The notes beneath the pieces are model-generated. The model made no database searches, had not been told where the DNA came from, and saw only the letters and a program-made list of their open reading frames with translations. Of a stretch of 43,059 bases of DNA, positions 14,966-23,191 are shown piece by piece. Position numbers and translations under genes: made by a program. Origin of the DNA: Streptomyces sennicomposti (GTDB taxonomy: Bacteria > Actinomycetota > Actinomycetes > Streptomycetales > Streptomycetaceae). Numbering within the stretch: position 1 is the stretch's first letter; the number at the start of each line of letters is the position of its first letter. Location of the stretch: positions 1 through 43,059 of the forward strand of contig NZ_JAIOAB010000064.1 in assembly GCF_019890635.1 (NCBI RefSeq). Direction: 5' to 3'.

Positions 14966-16513
14966 ATGGCACAGACGACGACCGGAACGGGAACCGGAGC
15001 CGGAGCCGGACTGCCGAGGGGGTTCCGCAGCGCCGAGCAGGGCTGGCCCGAGCTGCACCGCATCCCGCACCCGCCGCGCCGCCTCCCCCTCCTCGGCGAC
15101 GTGCTCGGCGCCGACCGGCGCAGCCCGCTGCAGGACTCGATGCGCTACGCCCGCGCGCTCGGCCCGGTCTACCGCCGCCGGGTGTTCGGCAAGGAGTTCG
15201 TGTTCGTCTGGGGCGCCCGGCACGCCGCCGATCTCGCCGACGAGTCACGCTTCGCCAAGCACGTCGGCTTGGGCGTCGCCAACCTCCGGCCGGTCGCCGG
15301 GGACGGGCTGTTCACCGCGTACAACCACGAGCCCAACTGGCAGCTGGCGCACGATGTGCTGGCCCCGGGCTTCAGCCGCGAGGCGATGGCGGGCTACCAC
15401 GTGATGATGCTGGACGTCGCCGCCCGCCTCACCGGCCACTGGGACCGCGAACTGGCCGCCGGGCGCACCGTGGACGTGCCCGGCGACATGACCAAGCTGA
15501 CCCTGGAGACGATCGCGCGGACCGGCTTCGGCCACGACTTCGGCTCGTTCGAACGCTCCCGCCCGCACCCGTTCGTCACGGCGATGGTCGGCACGCTCAC
15601 CTACGCGCAGCGCCTCAACACCGTCCCGGCCCCGCTGGCGCCGTATCTGCTGCGCGCCGCGAGCCGCCGCAACGCCGCCGACATCGACCACCTCAACCGC
15701 ACCGTGGACGAACTGGTGCGCGCCCGGCGGGCGGGCGGCGGGGGCGGCCAGGGCGATCTGCTCGACCGGATGCTGGAGACCACCCACCCGGAGACCGGCG
15801 AGCGGCTGTCGCCGCAGAACGTGCGCCGGCAGGTCATCACCTTCCTGGTCGCCGGGCACGAGACCACCTCCGGCGCGCTCTCCTTCGCGCTGCACTACCT
15901 CGCCCAGCACCCGCGGATCGCCGAGCGCGCCCGCGCCGAGGTGGACCGGGTCTGGGGCGACACCGCCTCCCCCGGCTACGAGCAGGTGGCCAAACTGCGG
16001 TACGTGCGCCGGGTGCTGGACGAGTCGCTGCGGCTGTGGCCGACCGCGCCCGCCTTCGCCCGCGAGGCCCGCCACGACACCGTGCTGGCCAGCGAGCACC
16101 CGATGCGGCGGGGCGCGTGGGCGCTGGTGCTCACCCCGATGCTGCACCGCGACCCGGAGGCGTGGGGCGCGGACGCGGAGCGCTTCGACCCGGACCGCTT
16201 CGACGCGCAGGCGGTACGGGCCCGGCCGCCGCACGTCTTCAAGCCGTTCGGCACCGGCGCCCGCGCCTGCATCGGCCGCCAGTTCGCGCTGCACGAGGCG
16301 ACGCTCGTCCTCGGCCTGCTGCTGCGCCGCTACGACCTCCACCCCGACCCCGGCTACCGGCTGAAGATCACCGAGCGGCTGACCCTGATGCCCGAGGGCC
16401 TCAGGCTGCGCCTGGAGCGGCGCACCGCGCCCGTCGTACGGGACTCCGTGCCGGCGGGCGGCGACGGCGAGGCCTCAGCCCCGCGCTGTCCAGTGCACCG
16501 GGCGGGCGACTGA
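14966..16513 (+). CDS. Cytochrome P450, CYP102 (BM3 haem-domain)-like, no reductase
   Basis: 515 residues. From memory of P450 BM3, alignment by eye is strong over the whole haem domain: AGDGLFT (Phe116 in the place of BM3 Phe87), the I-helix AGHETTSG (Thr300), ESLRLWPTAPAF (ExxR), FDPDRF and the haem loop FKPFGTGARACIG (Cys435). BM3 Arg47/Tyr51, which hold the fatty-acid carboxylate, align without gap to Lys76/Phe80. CYP102 enzymes hydroxylate or epoxidise long-chain fatty acids. Here the protein stops after the haem domain, with an extra ~25-residue tail, so separate redox partners are needed; none is adjacent. S. coelicolor CYP102B1 is a known reductase-less member. ATG 14966 follows GGGGAGAG. 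The 3' end overlaps the next gene tail-to-tail by 39 bp. Confidence 0.92.
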   Translation: MAQTTTGTGTGAGAGLPRGFRSAEQGWPELHRIPHPPRRLPLLGDVLGADRRSPLQDSMRYARALGPVYRRRVFGKEFVFVWGARHAADLADESRFAKHVGLGVANLRPVAGDGLFTAYNHEPNWQLAHDVLAPGFSREAMAGYHVMMLDVAARLTGHWDRELAAGRTVDVPGDMTKLTLETIARTGFGHDFGSFERSRPHPFVTAMVGTLTYAQRLNTVPAPLAPYLLRAASRRNAADIDHLNRTVDELVRARRAGGGGGQGDLLDRMLETTHPETGERLSPQNVRRQVITFLVAGHETTSGALSFALHYLAQHPRIAERARAEVDRVWGDTASPGYEQVAKLRYVRRVLDESLRLWPTAPAFAREARHDTVLASEHPMRRGAWALVLTPMLHRDPEAWGADAERFDPDRFDAQAVRARPPHVFKPFGTGARACIGRQFALHEATLVLGLLLRRYDLHPDPGYRLKITERLTLMPEGLRLRLERRTAPVVRDSVPAGGDGEASAPRCPVHRAGD

Positions 16514-17314
16514 CCGGGGCAGCCGGGTGCCGGCACTGCCCCGGGCCGCGTTCAGCTGCGGCTGGGTCAGGAAGAACGCCCCGGTCAGATCGGCGTCGGT
16601 CAGGTTCGCGTCCCTGAGGTCGGCGCCGATGAGGTCGGCGCCGCGCAGGTCCGCGCCGGTGAGGTCGGCGGCGATCAGCCAGGCGCCGCGCAGACTCGCC
16701 CCGCGCAGGTCGGCGCCCTTCAGGCGGGCGCCGACCAGGTCCGCGCCCCGGCGGTCCTTCTTCTTGCCGCGCGCCCCCGCCCGGGCCAGCTCGCTGGTGC
16801 GCAGCAGCAGCACGTTGACCTCCTGCCGGTGCGCGCCCACGTCCAGCGCGGCCAGTTCCCCGGGCGGCAGCAGGGTGAGCCGCTCGGTCTCCTCCAGCGC
16901 GACGCCGAGGTCGGCGTGGACCGGCCGGGCGGCGGGCAGGGCCAGCGCCTCGGTCAGGTACCAGAGCAGTTCGTGCAACTGGCGTACGACGGGGAAGACC
17001 TCGAACATCTCGCGGGCCTGCCCGGCGGGCGCAGAGCGCCAGTCCCGGCCGCCGAAGGTGATCTGGGAGACCTTCTGACCGGCGCCGAAGCAGTCGTAGA
17101 CCGTGCAGCCGGTGTAGCCCTCGGCGCGCAGTCTGGTGTGGATGTCGCAGCGGTGGTCCGCCCGGAGGTTCGGGCAGGGCTTCCCGGCGGGCTTGTCGCG
17201 GGCGAAGTCCGCGGAGGCGGCGAAGGGCAGGGCGACGCAGCACAGTCCGAAGCAGGCGGCGCAGTCGCCGCGCAGTTCGGTCCCGGCGCCCCGGTCGGTC
17301 GTCTGTTCCGGCAT
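16475..17314 (-). CDS. Cys-rich + pentapeptide-repeat protein
   Basis: 279 residues from ATG 17314 (AAGGTGG upstream). Residues ~15-90 carry ten cysteines in a CAACFGLCC ... CPNL ... HRCDIH ... TGCTVYDC pattern, resembling CxxCxxCC metal- or Fe-S-binding domains (YkgJ/PF03692-like, inference). A helical linker follows, then about 12 pentapeptide repeats (A[D/N]LxG type, roughly 195-255) that should form a right-handed beta-helix. An alternative ATG at 17362 would overlap the SigJ stop as ATGA. Translational coupling to the sigma factor is likely either way. Function unknown; DNA mimicry, as in gyrase-protecting pentapeptide proteins, is only one option. Confidence 0.82.
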   Translation of the reverse strand: MPEQTTDRGAGTELRGDCAACFGLCCVALPFAASADFARDKPAGKPCPNLRADHRCDIHTRLRAEGYTGCTVYDCFGAGQKVSQITFGGRDWRSAPAGQAREMFEVFPVVRQLHELLWYLTEALALPAARPVHADLGVALEETERLTLLPPGELAALDVGAHRQEVNVLLLRTSELARAGARGKKKDRRGADLVGARLKGADLRGASLRGAWLIAADLTGADLRGADLIGADLRDANLTDADLTGAFFLTQPQLNAARGSAGTRLPRSVARPVHWTARG

Positions 17315-17358
17315 GGCAGCCACCTTACTGACCTGCGGGGAAGCCCCGGACGGCCCGG

Positions 17359-18267
17359 TCATCCCGCCTCACCGGCGGCCAGGTCCACGTGCCTCAGCCG
17401 GTCCGGGTCGGACAGGATGTAGAGGTGGGTGATCCGGCCATCGGCGACGGTCACGCCCATGACCGAGGCCGGGCCGCCCTGCGGCGCGTTGGCCAGCCCG
17501 ATCGCGCCGTTGACCAGGACCAGGCGCGCCGTCCCGGCGAACCGGGAGAAGGCGAGCGCCTGCGCGGCCACCGTCCGCGCGCCGTGCACCGCCTTGGAGG
17601 CGGCGGCTCCCCGGGCGAGGGCGCCGGCGTCCACCCGGAGCACCACGTCGGGGTGGAGGACGGCGAGCAGGGCCTCGAAGTCGCCGCCGCGCGAGGCGGC
17701 GAGGAAGGCCTCCATCACCTGCCGCTGCCGGCCGAGGTCGGTCTCGGCGGGCGGGGTGGCGTCCCGCACCCGGCGCCGGGCACGGCTGGCGAGCTGCCGG
17801 GTCGAGGCGGAGGTGCGCTCCAGGATCGGCGCGATCTCGTCGAACGGCACGGCGAACAGGTCGTGCAGCACGAACGCCAGCCGCTCGTCGGGCCCCAGCG
17901 TCTCCAGGACCACCAGCAGGGCGAGGCCCACCGAGTCGCCCCGCAGCGCCTCCTCCTCCGGGTCGGTGCGGTCGAGCGGCCGGACGACGGGGTCCGGTAC
18001 GAAGGTCTCGTCCATCGGCTGCTCGCGCCGCGCCCGGCGGCCGCGCAGCAGGTCGAGGCAGACCCGGCCGGTCACGGTGGTCAGCCAGCCGCCCAGGTTC
18101 TCGACGGCGGCGGCGTCCGTGCGGGTGAGCTTGAGCCAGGCCTCCTGGACGGCGTCCTCCGCCTCGGCCTGCGAGCCGAGCATGCGGTAGGCCATCGCCC
18201 GCAGCCGGCCGCGGTGCTCCTCGAAGCGCCGTGCCATGACGTCCTGGTCCCCGCCCGTGCCGGTCAT
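17359..18267 (-). CDS. sigJ: ECF sigma factor, SigJ type with SnoaL-like C-terminus
   Basis: 302 residues. Region 2 (about 10-80, AMAYRMLGSQAEAEDAVQEAWL) and region 4 (about 115-170, LDLFAVPFDEIAPILERTSASTRQ region) are typical of ECF sigma factors. The C-terminal ~125 residues form the SnoaL/NTF2-like domain found in the SigJ/ECF41-ECF56 groups, which replaces an anti-sigma factor by regulating activity in cis. The linker FVPDPVV stands where these groups have a WLPEP-like motif. A -10-like TAGGAT lies at 18315-18310 on the minus strand. It is followed by, and overlaps or nearly abuts, the Cys-rich pentapeptide gene, a likely partner or target. Confidence 0.88.
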   Translation of the reverse strand: MTGTGGDQDVMARRFEEHRGRLRAMAYRMLGSQAEAEDAVQEAWLKLTRTDAAAVENLGGWLTTVTGRVCLDLLRGRRARREQPMDETFVPDPVVRPLDRTDPEEEALRGDSVGLALLVVLETLGPDERLAFVLHDLFAVPFDEIAPILERTSASTRQLASRARRRVRDATPPAETDLGRQRQVMEAFLAASRGGDFEALLAVLHPDVVLRVDAGALARGAAASKAVHGARTVAAQALAFSRFAGTARLVLVNGAIGLANAPQGGPASVMGVTVADGRITHLYILSDPDRLRHVDLAAGEAG

Positions 18268-18362
18268 CCGCTCCCCGTCCCCCGCACCCGTGCCCCCGCC
18301 TGCCGGATCATCCTAGGCGCAGGGGGCCGGCCGGCGAGCGGGGAATTCAGGCGGGCGCATCA

Positions 18363-18442
18363 CGGTCCGGCCTCGTCGCGGGCGGTCAGGCCTCGTCGCG
18401 GGCAGTCCGGCCTCGACCCGGGCGGTCAGGCCTCGTCGCGGG
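18363..18442. repeat. Four-copy 20-bp tandem repeat at a gene 3' end
   Basis: Unit CGGTCMGGCCTCGTCGCGGG repeats at 18363-18382, 18383-18402, 18403-18422 (two to three differences) and 18423-18442. The last copy includes the last codons and stop of the hydrolase gene (minus strand), so its C-terminal DEA-stop end has been copied three more times downstream. The rest of 18268-18362 holds the sigJ promoter region. Confidence 0.85.
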
Positions 18443-19727
18443 CGAGGGCGAGGAGGCGGTCCAGGACGCGGGGGCCGCCGGCCCGCACCCCGTCGTGCTC
18501 GAACTCGTCGGTGACCCAGGTGCGCAGACCGCGGATCGCGCGGGCGGTAGCCAGCGAGTGGGCGGTGTCGACGTACATGTCGTCGTGGTAGACGGCGGCG
18601 GCGACCGGGACCTCGTTGGCGGCGAGCCGGGCGGGGTCGTACAGGGGCCGCCAGTCGGTGCGGGCGGCGAGGAGTTCGGCCGTCTCGCGCAGCGGGCGCA
18701 GCGCGGGGTCGCAGTCGAACATCCAGGGGTGCACGGACTCGCCGGTGAACAGCAGCGGCGTCCCGTCCGCGACGGCCGTGGCCGCGTCGAACTGCGCGAA
18801 CTCGGCGCGCACGCGTTCGGCGGACCACGCGGTGGGGCGCTCGTCCTGGCCGTAGATCGCCTCGTGCACCAGGGCGTACAGCGGGTGTCCGGCGTACGAG
18901 AGCAGGCTCTGGACCTGTTCCTGGAAGGCGTCGGACAGTTCCCGGCCCGCCGGGGTGCGGACGAAGGCGTCCTCCAGGAGGAGGTGGAGGCGGTGGCTGC
19001 CGTCGCCGGCGCCGAGCATGAGGCCGAGGGACTGGAAGGCCTCCACGGTCAGCCGGTATCCGTTCGGGAGCGTCACCTCGTGGCCGAGGAGGTGTTCGGC
19101 GATGCGGCGGGCGCGTTCGACGTCCATGGGGTAGCGGGCGTAGTGGGCGGCGACCTTGCGCTCGATGCGCGGGTAGGCGGCCCGGTAGACGTCGTCGGCG
19201 TGCGCGTCGAGGCCGGGCAGGCCGCCGGTGATCAGTGCGGCGGCCAGGCCCTCGGGGTGGGTGGAGAGGTAGGCGGTGGCGCAGAAGCCGCCGAAGCTCT
19301 GGCCGAGGACGGTCCAGGGGGCGCCGCCGGTCACCTGCGGGCGGATCGCCTCGCAGTCGCGGACGATCGAGTCGGCGCGGAAGCGGGCGAGGTAGTCGGC
19401 CTGTTCGGCGGGGCCGCCGCGCAGCGGGAGCGTCTGCCGGTTCGCGGGGGTGGAGCGGCCGGTGCCGCGCTGGTCGAGGAGGAGCACCCGGTAGTCCTCC
19501 AGGGCCCGGCCGAGCCAGGCCTGCCTGCCGACGAAACGGTTGGCGCCGAAGCCGGGGCCGCCCTGGAGGTAGAGCAGCCACGGCAGGTCCTGGCCGGCCC
19601 GGTCGCTCGCGACGGCCTCGCGGGCGTACAGGTCGATCGTCTCCCCGGCCGGGTCGTCGTGGTCGAGCGGCACGGTGAAGAAGCGGTCGGTGAGGACGAC
19701 GCCGGGCTGGCGGTAGCTGAGGGACAA
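18426..19727 (-). CDS. Alpha/beta hydrolase, prolyl aminopeptidase-like
   Basis: 433 residues from TTG 19727 (GGGAG upstream; the sequence just after it, SLSYRQPGVVLTDRFFTVPLDH, is the usual family start). The oxyanion-hole region GGPGFGANR, the GQSFGG nucleophile elbow (serine around residue 155) and a late Asp/His region including YHDDMYVD are typical of the S33 proline iminopeptidase family, which releases N-terminal proline from peptides. No signal peptide is seen. The open frame extends far upstream without a better start, a composition effect. Divergent from lutA across a 534-bp GC-rich spacer. Confidence 0.87.
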   Translation of the reverse strand: MSLSYRQPGVVLTDRFFTVPLDHDDPAGETIDLYAREAVASDRAGQDLPWLLYLQGGPGFGANRFVGRQAWLGRALEDYRVLLLDQRGTGRSTPANRQTLPLRGGPAEQADYLARFRADSIVRDCEAIRPQVTGGAPWTVLGQSFGGFCATAYLSTHPEGLAAALITGGLPGLDAHADDVYRAAYPRIERKVAAHYARYPMDVERARRIAEHLLGHEVTLPNGYRLTVEAFQSLGLMLGAGDGSHRLHLLLEDAFVRTPAGRELSDAFQEQVQSLLSYAGHPLYALVHEAIYGQDERPTAWSAERVRAEFAQFDAATAVADGTPLLFTGESVHPWMFDCDPALRPLRETAELLAARTDWRPLYDPARLAANEVPVAAAVYHDDMYVDTAHSLATARAIRGLRTWVTDEFEHDGVRAGGPRVLDRLLALARDEA

Positions 19728-19859
19728 GGGGGCTCCCGGACGGAGGGTTGCGCGGCCGCGTCCCAGTTCAGCACATGCGCCACGGCCCTCCGGGCGCGGG
19801 GTGGGGCGGCCGGTGCGCCGCCCCGCGTTCCCGGTTCGCACGGGCGGGGTGTGCGGCCG

Positions 19860-20070
19860 GTGGGGGCGGGCGCGGCGGGTTCGTGGATGCGCGGGGCGCA
19901 GGGTCGCGCCTGCGACGGGCGCGCGGAGTGGGCGGGGCGCGCCGGGCGGCCAGGGCGGGGCGCACCGGTGCGGAGGGTGGGGGGCGCGCGAGTCGCGCGG
20001 GGCGCGCGGGTGACGTGTCCGGTGGGGCGCGCGGTGCGGGGGCGCGCGCGTGCGCGGGGGGTCGTGCGCC
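19860..20070. repeat. GC-rich spacer with GGGGCGCGC-like repeats
   Basis: The 534-bp gap between the hydrolase and lutA contains at least seven irregular copies of a GGGGCGCGC-like word (about 19880-20065) and, nearer lutA, a GC hairpin GGCGGGGCGG/CCGCCCCGCC (20162-20171 with 20176-20185). No gene is supported. A -10-like TACGCT at 20222-20227 lies 34 bp upstream of lutA and is its most likely promoter element. Confidence 0.5.
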
Positions 20071-20261
20071 GTGGCGTCAGCGGGCCGGGAGGGTGCGGCC
20101 GGCACACGGTTGGCGGGCGGACTCGCTGCGGACACAGCCGAGCCGGTCGATCGCGCCCCGGGGCGGGGCGGGCCGCCGCCCCGCCGGGGGCCGGCGTCTG
20201 CCGCGGCCCGCCCCGCCTGACTACGCTGCACTCGTCCGATGATCGACAGCGAGGAGCCGCG

Positions 20262-21017
20262 ATGCGTGTCGCCCTGTTCCTGACCTGTGTCAACGACACG
20301 CTCTATCCGGACACCGGGCGCGCCGTGGTGAGACTGCTGACCCGGCTGGGCGTCGAGGTGGACTTCCCGGTGGACCAGACGTGCTGCGGGCAGGCCCACT
20401 ACAACACCGGCTACCGGCACGAGGCCGAACCGCTGGCCCGCCGCTTCAGCGAGGTGTTCGCGGGCTACGAGGCGATCGTGACGCCCTCCGGGTCGTGCGG
20501 GGCGATGGTGCGGGAGCTGTATCCGCGCCTGGGCGAGCGGGCGCGGGCCGAGGGGCGCGGGGACACCCTGGAGCGGGTGCTCGCGCCGGTGGTCCCGAGG
20601 ACGTACGAGCTGACGGAGTTCCTGGTCGACGTGCTGGAGGTGACGGACGTGGGGGCGTACTACCCGCACACGGTGACCTACCACCCGACCTGCCACGGTC
20701 TGCGCAGCCTCCGCCTCGGGGACCGGCCCCGGCGGCTGCTCCGGGCGGTCAGGGGCCTGGACCTGGTCGAACTGCCCGGCGCGGAGGAGTGCTGCGGGTT
20801 CGGCGGCACCTTCGCGGTGAAGAACCCGGACGTGTCGGCGGCGATGGGCGCGGACAAGGTGCGCAATGCCGAGTCGACCGGCGCCGAGGTGCTGTGCGCG
20901 GGGGACAACTCCTGTCTGATGCACATCGGCGGGACCATGAGCCGGCTGCGCACCCGTATGCGGCCGGTGCACATCGCGGAGATCCTGGCGAGCACGGAGG
21001 AGGACCCGGCGGCATGA
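20262..21017 (+). CDS. lutA: L-lactate utilisation protein LutA (Fe-S oxidoreductase)
   Basis: 251 residues with the two cysteine-rich CCG modules of the GlpC/HdrD type: CCGQAHYNTGY near residue 44 and EECCGFGGTFAVKN near 177, each expected to hold Fe-S cluster ligands. LutA, LutB and LutC together form the iron-sulfur L-lactate dehydrogenase that oxidises L-lactate to pyruvate. The ATG at 20262 has GAGGAG upstream. Its TGA overlaps the lutB ATG (ATGA at 21014-21017), so the genes are translationally coupled. No GntR-type LutR regulator is nearby. Confidence 0.93.
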   Translation: MRVALFLTCVNDTLYPDTGRAVVRLLTRLGVEVDFPVDQTCCGQAHYNTGYRHEAEPLARRFSEVFAGYEAIVTPSGSCGAMVRELYPRLGERARAEGRGDTLERVLAPVVPRTYELTEFLVDVLEVTDVGAYYPHTVTYHPTCHGLRSLRLGDRPRRLLRAVRGLDLVELPGAEECCGFGGTFAVKNPDVSAAMGADKVRNAESTGAEVLCAGDNSCLMHIGGTMSRLRTRMRPVHIAEILASTEEDPAA

Positions 21018-22525
21018 GCACGACCCATCTGGGGATGCCCGGACTTCCGCCGCCCGCGCATCCGGCGTTCCCGCCCTTCCCCGAGGCCGCGCACGACGCC
21101 GTACGCGACGAGCGGCTGCGCGGCAACCTGCGCCACGCGACCACCACGATCCGCGCGAAGCGCGCCCACGCGGTCGCGGAACTGGAGGACTGGCAGCGTC
21201 TGCGGGAAGCCGGCAAGCGGATCAAGGACCACACCCTGCGGCATCTGGACCGCTACCTCGTGCAGTTGGAGGAAGCGGTGACCGCGGCCGGCGGCACCGT
21301 GCACTGGGCCCTCGACGCCGCCGAGGCCAACCGCATCGTCACCGACCTCGTCAAAGCCACCGGCGAACACGAGGTCGTCAAGGTCAAGTCGATGGCCACC
21401 CAGGAGATCGGGCTGAACGAAGCCCTGGAGGCCGAGGGCATCCGCGCCTACGAGACCGATCTCGCCGAACTCATCGTGCAACTGGGCAAGGACCGCCCCT
21501 CCCACATCCTCGTCCCCGCCATCCACCGCAACCGCGGCGAGATCCGCGACATCTTCCGCACCCAGATGGCCGCATGGGGCCGCCCCGCCCCCGACGACCT
21601 CTCCGACACACCCGCCGAACTCGCCGAAGCCGCCCGCCTCCACCTCCGCGAGAAATTCCTGCGCGCCAAGGTCGGCGTCTCCGGCGCCAACTTCATGGTC
21701 GCCGAGACCGGCACCCTCGTCGTCGTCGAGTCCGAGGGCAACGGACGCATGTGCCTCACCCTCCCCGACACCCTCATCTCCGTCGTCGGCATCGAGAAGA
21801 TCCTCCCCACCTGGCGCGACCTGGAAGTCTTCCTCCAGACCCTCCCCCGCTCCTCCACCGCCGAACGCATGAACCCCTACACCTCGATGTGGACCGGCAC
21901 CACCGACGGCGACGGACCACGCGACTTCCACCTCGTCCTCCTCGACAACGGCCGCACCGACACCCTCGCCGACGACGTCGGCCGCCAGGCCCTGCGCTGC
22001 ATCCGCTGCTCCGCCTGCCTCAACGTCTGCCCCGTCTACGAACGCGCCGGCGGCCACGCCTACGGCTCCGTCTACCCCGGCCCCATCGGCGCCATCCTCA
22101 GCCCCCAACTCCGCGGCACCCACAGCGACATCGACGCCTCCCTCCCCTACGCCTCCTCGCTGTGCGGCGCCTGCTACGACGTCTGCCCCGTCGCCATCGA
22201 CATCCCTGAAGTCCTCGTCCACCTGCGCGAACGCGTCGTGCAGGGCGGCGAGGTGACGCGCGAGGGCAACAAGGTGGTGCTCAAACCCGCGAAGGGGCAC
22301 GGCGGGGAGCGGGCGGCGATGCGGGCGGCCCGCTGGGCGTTTTCTCACCCGGCGGTGCTGCGCGGCGGCCAGCGGCTGGCCTCGCGCACCCGCCGGCTCC
22401 ATCCGCGCACCCTGCCCGGACCGGGCCGGGCGTGGACGGGGACGCGGGATCTGCCCGAGGCGCCCGCCGAACCGTTCCGGGACTGGTGGCAGCGCACGCA
22501 CGGCGGCGAGGAGGACGACAAGTGA
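21014..22525 (+). CDS. lutB: L-lactate utilisation protein LutB
   Basis: 503 residues. The LUD domain (about 65-300) is followed by two [4Fe-4S] ferredoxin motifs, CIRCSACLNVCP near residue 329 and CGACYDVCP near 384, and a C-terminal DUF3390-type tail. It is the electron-transferring subunit of the LutABC lactate oxidase. It overlaps lutA (ATGA) and lutC (GTGA). Oddity: between about 21290 and 22215 the coding strand is extremely rich in C-ending codons, with CTC for Leu and frequent GAA and AAA, while both flanks prefer G-ending codons such as CTG and GAG. This looks like a mosaic or recombined segment. Confidence 0.94.
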   Translation: MSTTHLGMPGLPPPAHPAFPPFPEAAHDAVRDERLRGNLRHATTTIRAKRAHAVAELEDWQRLREAGKRIKDHTLRHLDRYLVQLEEAVTAAGGTVHWALDAAEANRIVTDLVKATGEHEVVKVKSMATQEIGLNEALEAEGIRAYETDLAELIVQLGKDRPSHILVPAIHRNRGEIRDIFRTQMAAWGRPAPDDLSDTPAELAEAARLHLREKFLRAKVGVSGANFMVAETGTLVVVESEGNGRMCLTLPDTLISVVGIEKILPTWRDLEVFLQTLPRSSTAERMNPYTSMWTGTTDGDGPRDFHLVLLDNGRTDTLADDVGRQALRCIRCSACLNVCPVYERAGGHAYGSVYPGPIGAILSPQLRGTHSDIDASLPYASSLCGACYDVCPVAIDIPEVLVHLRERVVQGGEVTREGNKVVLKPAKGHGGERAAMRAARWAFSHPAVLRGGQRLASRTRRLHPRTLPGPGRAWTGTRDLPEAPAEPFRDWWQRTHGGEEDDK

Positions 22526-23169
22526 GCGGCAGGGACCGGATCCTGGGCCGGGTGCGGCGCGCGCTGGCCGGCGCGCCCGAGGACGACACGCCGTATGAGC
22601 AGGCGGTTCCCCGGGATTATGACCGGCGGCACGGGGAGCGGAGCACGGCGGAGACGGTGGATCTGCTGGCCGAGAACCTGGTGGACTACCGGGCCGTGGT
22701 GCACCGCTGCGACCTTGCGGGGCTGCCCGCGCTGATCGCCCATCTGCTCGGCGAGCGCGACTCCACGGGCGTCCTGGTGCCGCCGGGTCTGGACGCGTCG
22801 TGGCTGTCGGCGACGGCGGTGGCGCAGGTCGCCGACCGGGCCGACGCCACGCCGCACGAGCTGGACCGGGTGGACAGCGTGGTCACCGGCTGCGCGGTCG
22901 CGATCGCCGAGACCGGCACGATCGTCCTGGACGGCTCCGCCGACCAGGGCCGCCGCCGGATCACGCTGGTGCCCGATCACCACATCTGCGTCGTCCGGGT
23001 GCCGGACCAGGTGGTGTCCTCGGTGCCCGAGGCCCTGGAGCGGCTGGTTCCGGCGCGCCCGCTGACCTGGATCTCCGGCCCGTCCGCGACCAGCGACATC
23101 GAACTGGACCGGGTCGAGGGGGTGCACGGGCCGCGCACCCTGGAGGTGGTGCTGGTGAGCGGAGCGTGA
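22522..23169 (+). CDS. lutC: L-lactate utilisation protein LutC
   Basis: 215 residues, the LUD-domain (DUF162/YkgG) third subunit of LutABC. The conserved core TGCAVAIAETGTIVLDGS, then TLVPDHHICVV and a C-terminal ISGPSATSDIELDRVEGVHGP, is clear. It starts at GTG 22522, overlapping the lutB stop (GTGA), so lutABC is a fully coupled operon. Only 22 bp separate it from the downstream ABC ATPase gene, so read-through is likely. Confidence 0.93.
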   Translation: MSGRDRILGRVRRALAGAPEDDTPYEQAVPRDYDRRHGERSTAETVDLLAENLVDYRAVVHRCDLAGLPALIAHLLGERDSTGVLVPPGLDASWLSATAVAQVADRADATPHELDRVDSVVTGCAVAIAETGTIVLDGSADQGRRRITLVPDHHICVVRVPDQVVSSVPEALERLVPARPLTWISGPSATSDIELDRVEGVHGPRTLEVVLVSGA

Positions 23170-23191
23170 CGGGCGCGGCTAGCGTGAAGGG

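Noticed and set aside
14966..16513. Natural-product gene cluster around the P450
   Set aside because: No polyketide synthase, NRPS, terpene or RiPP gene is nearby; the P450 matches the fatty-acid CYP102 type instead.
18495..21017. 840-codon plus-strand frame running into lutA
   Set aside because: Only its last 251 codons (from 20262) have a protein family and ribosome site; the rest is antisense to the hydrolase and spacer.
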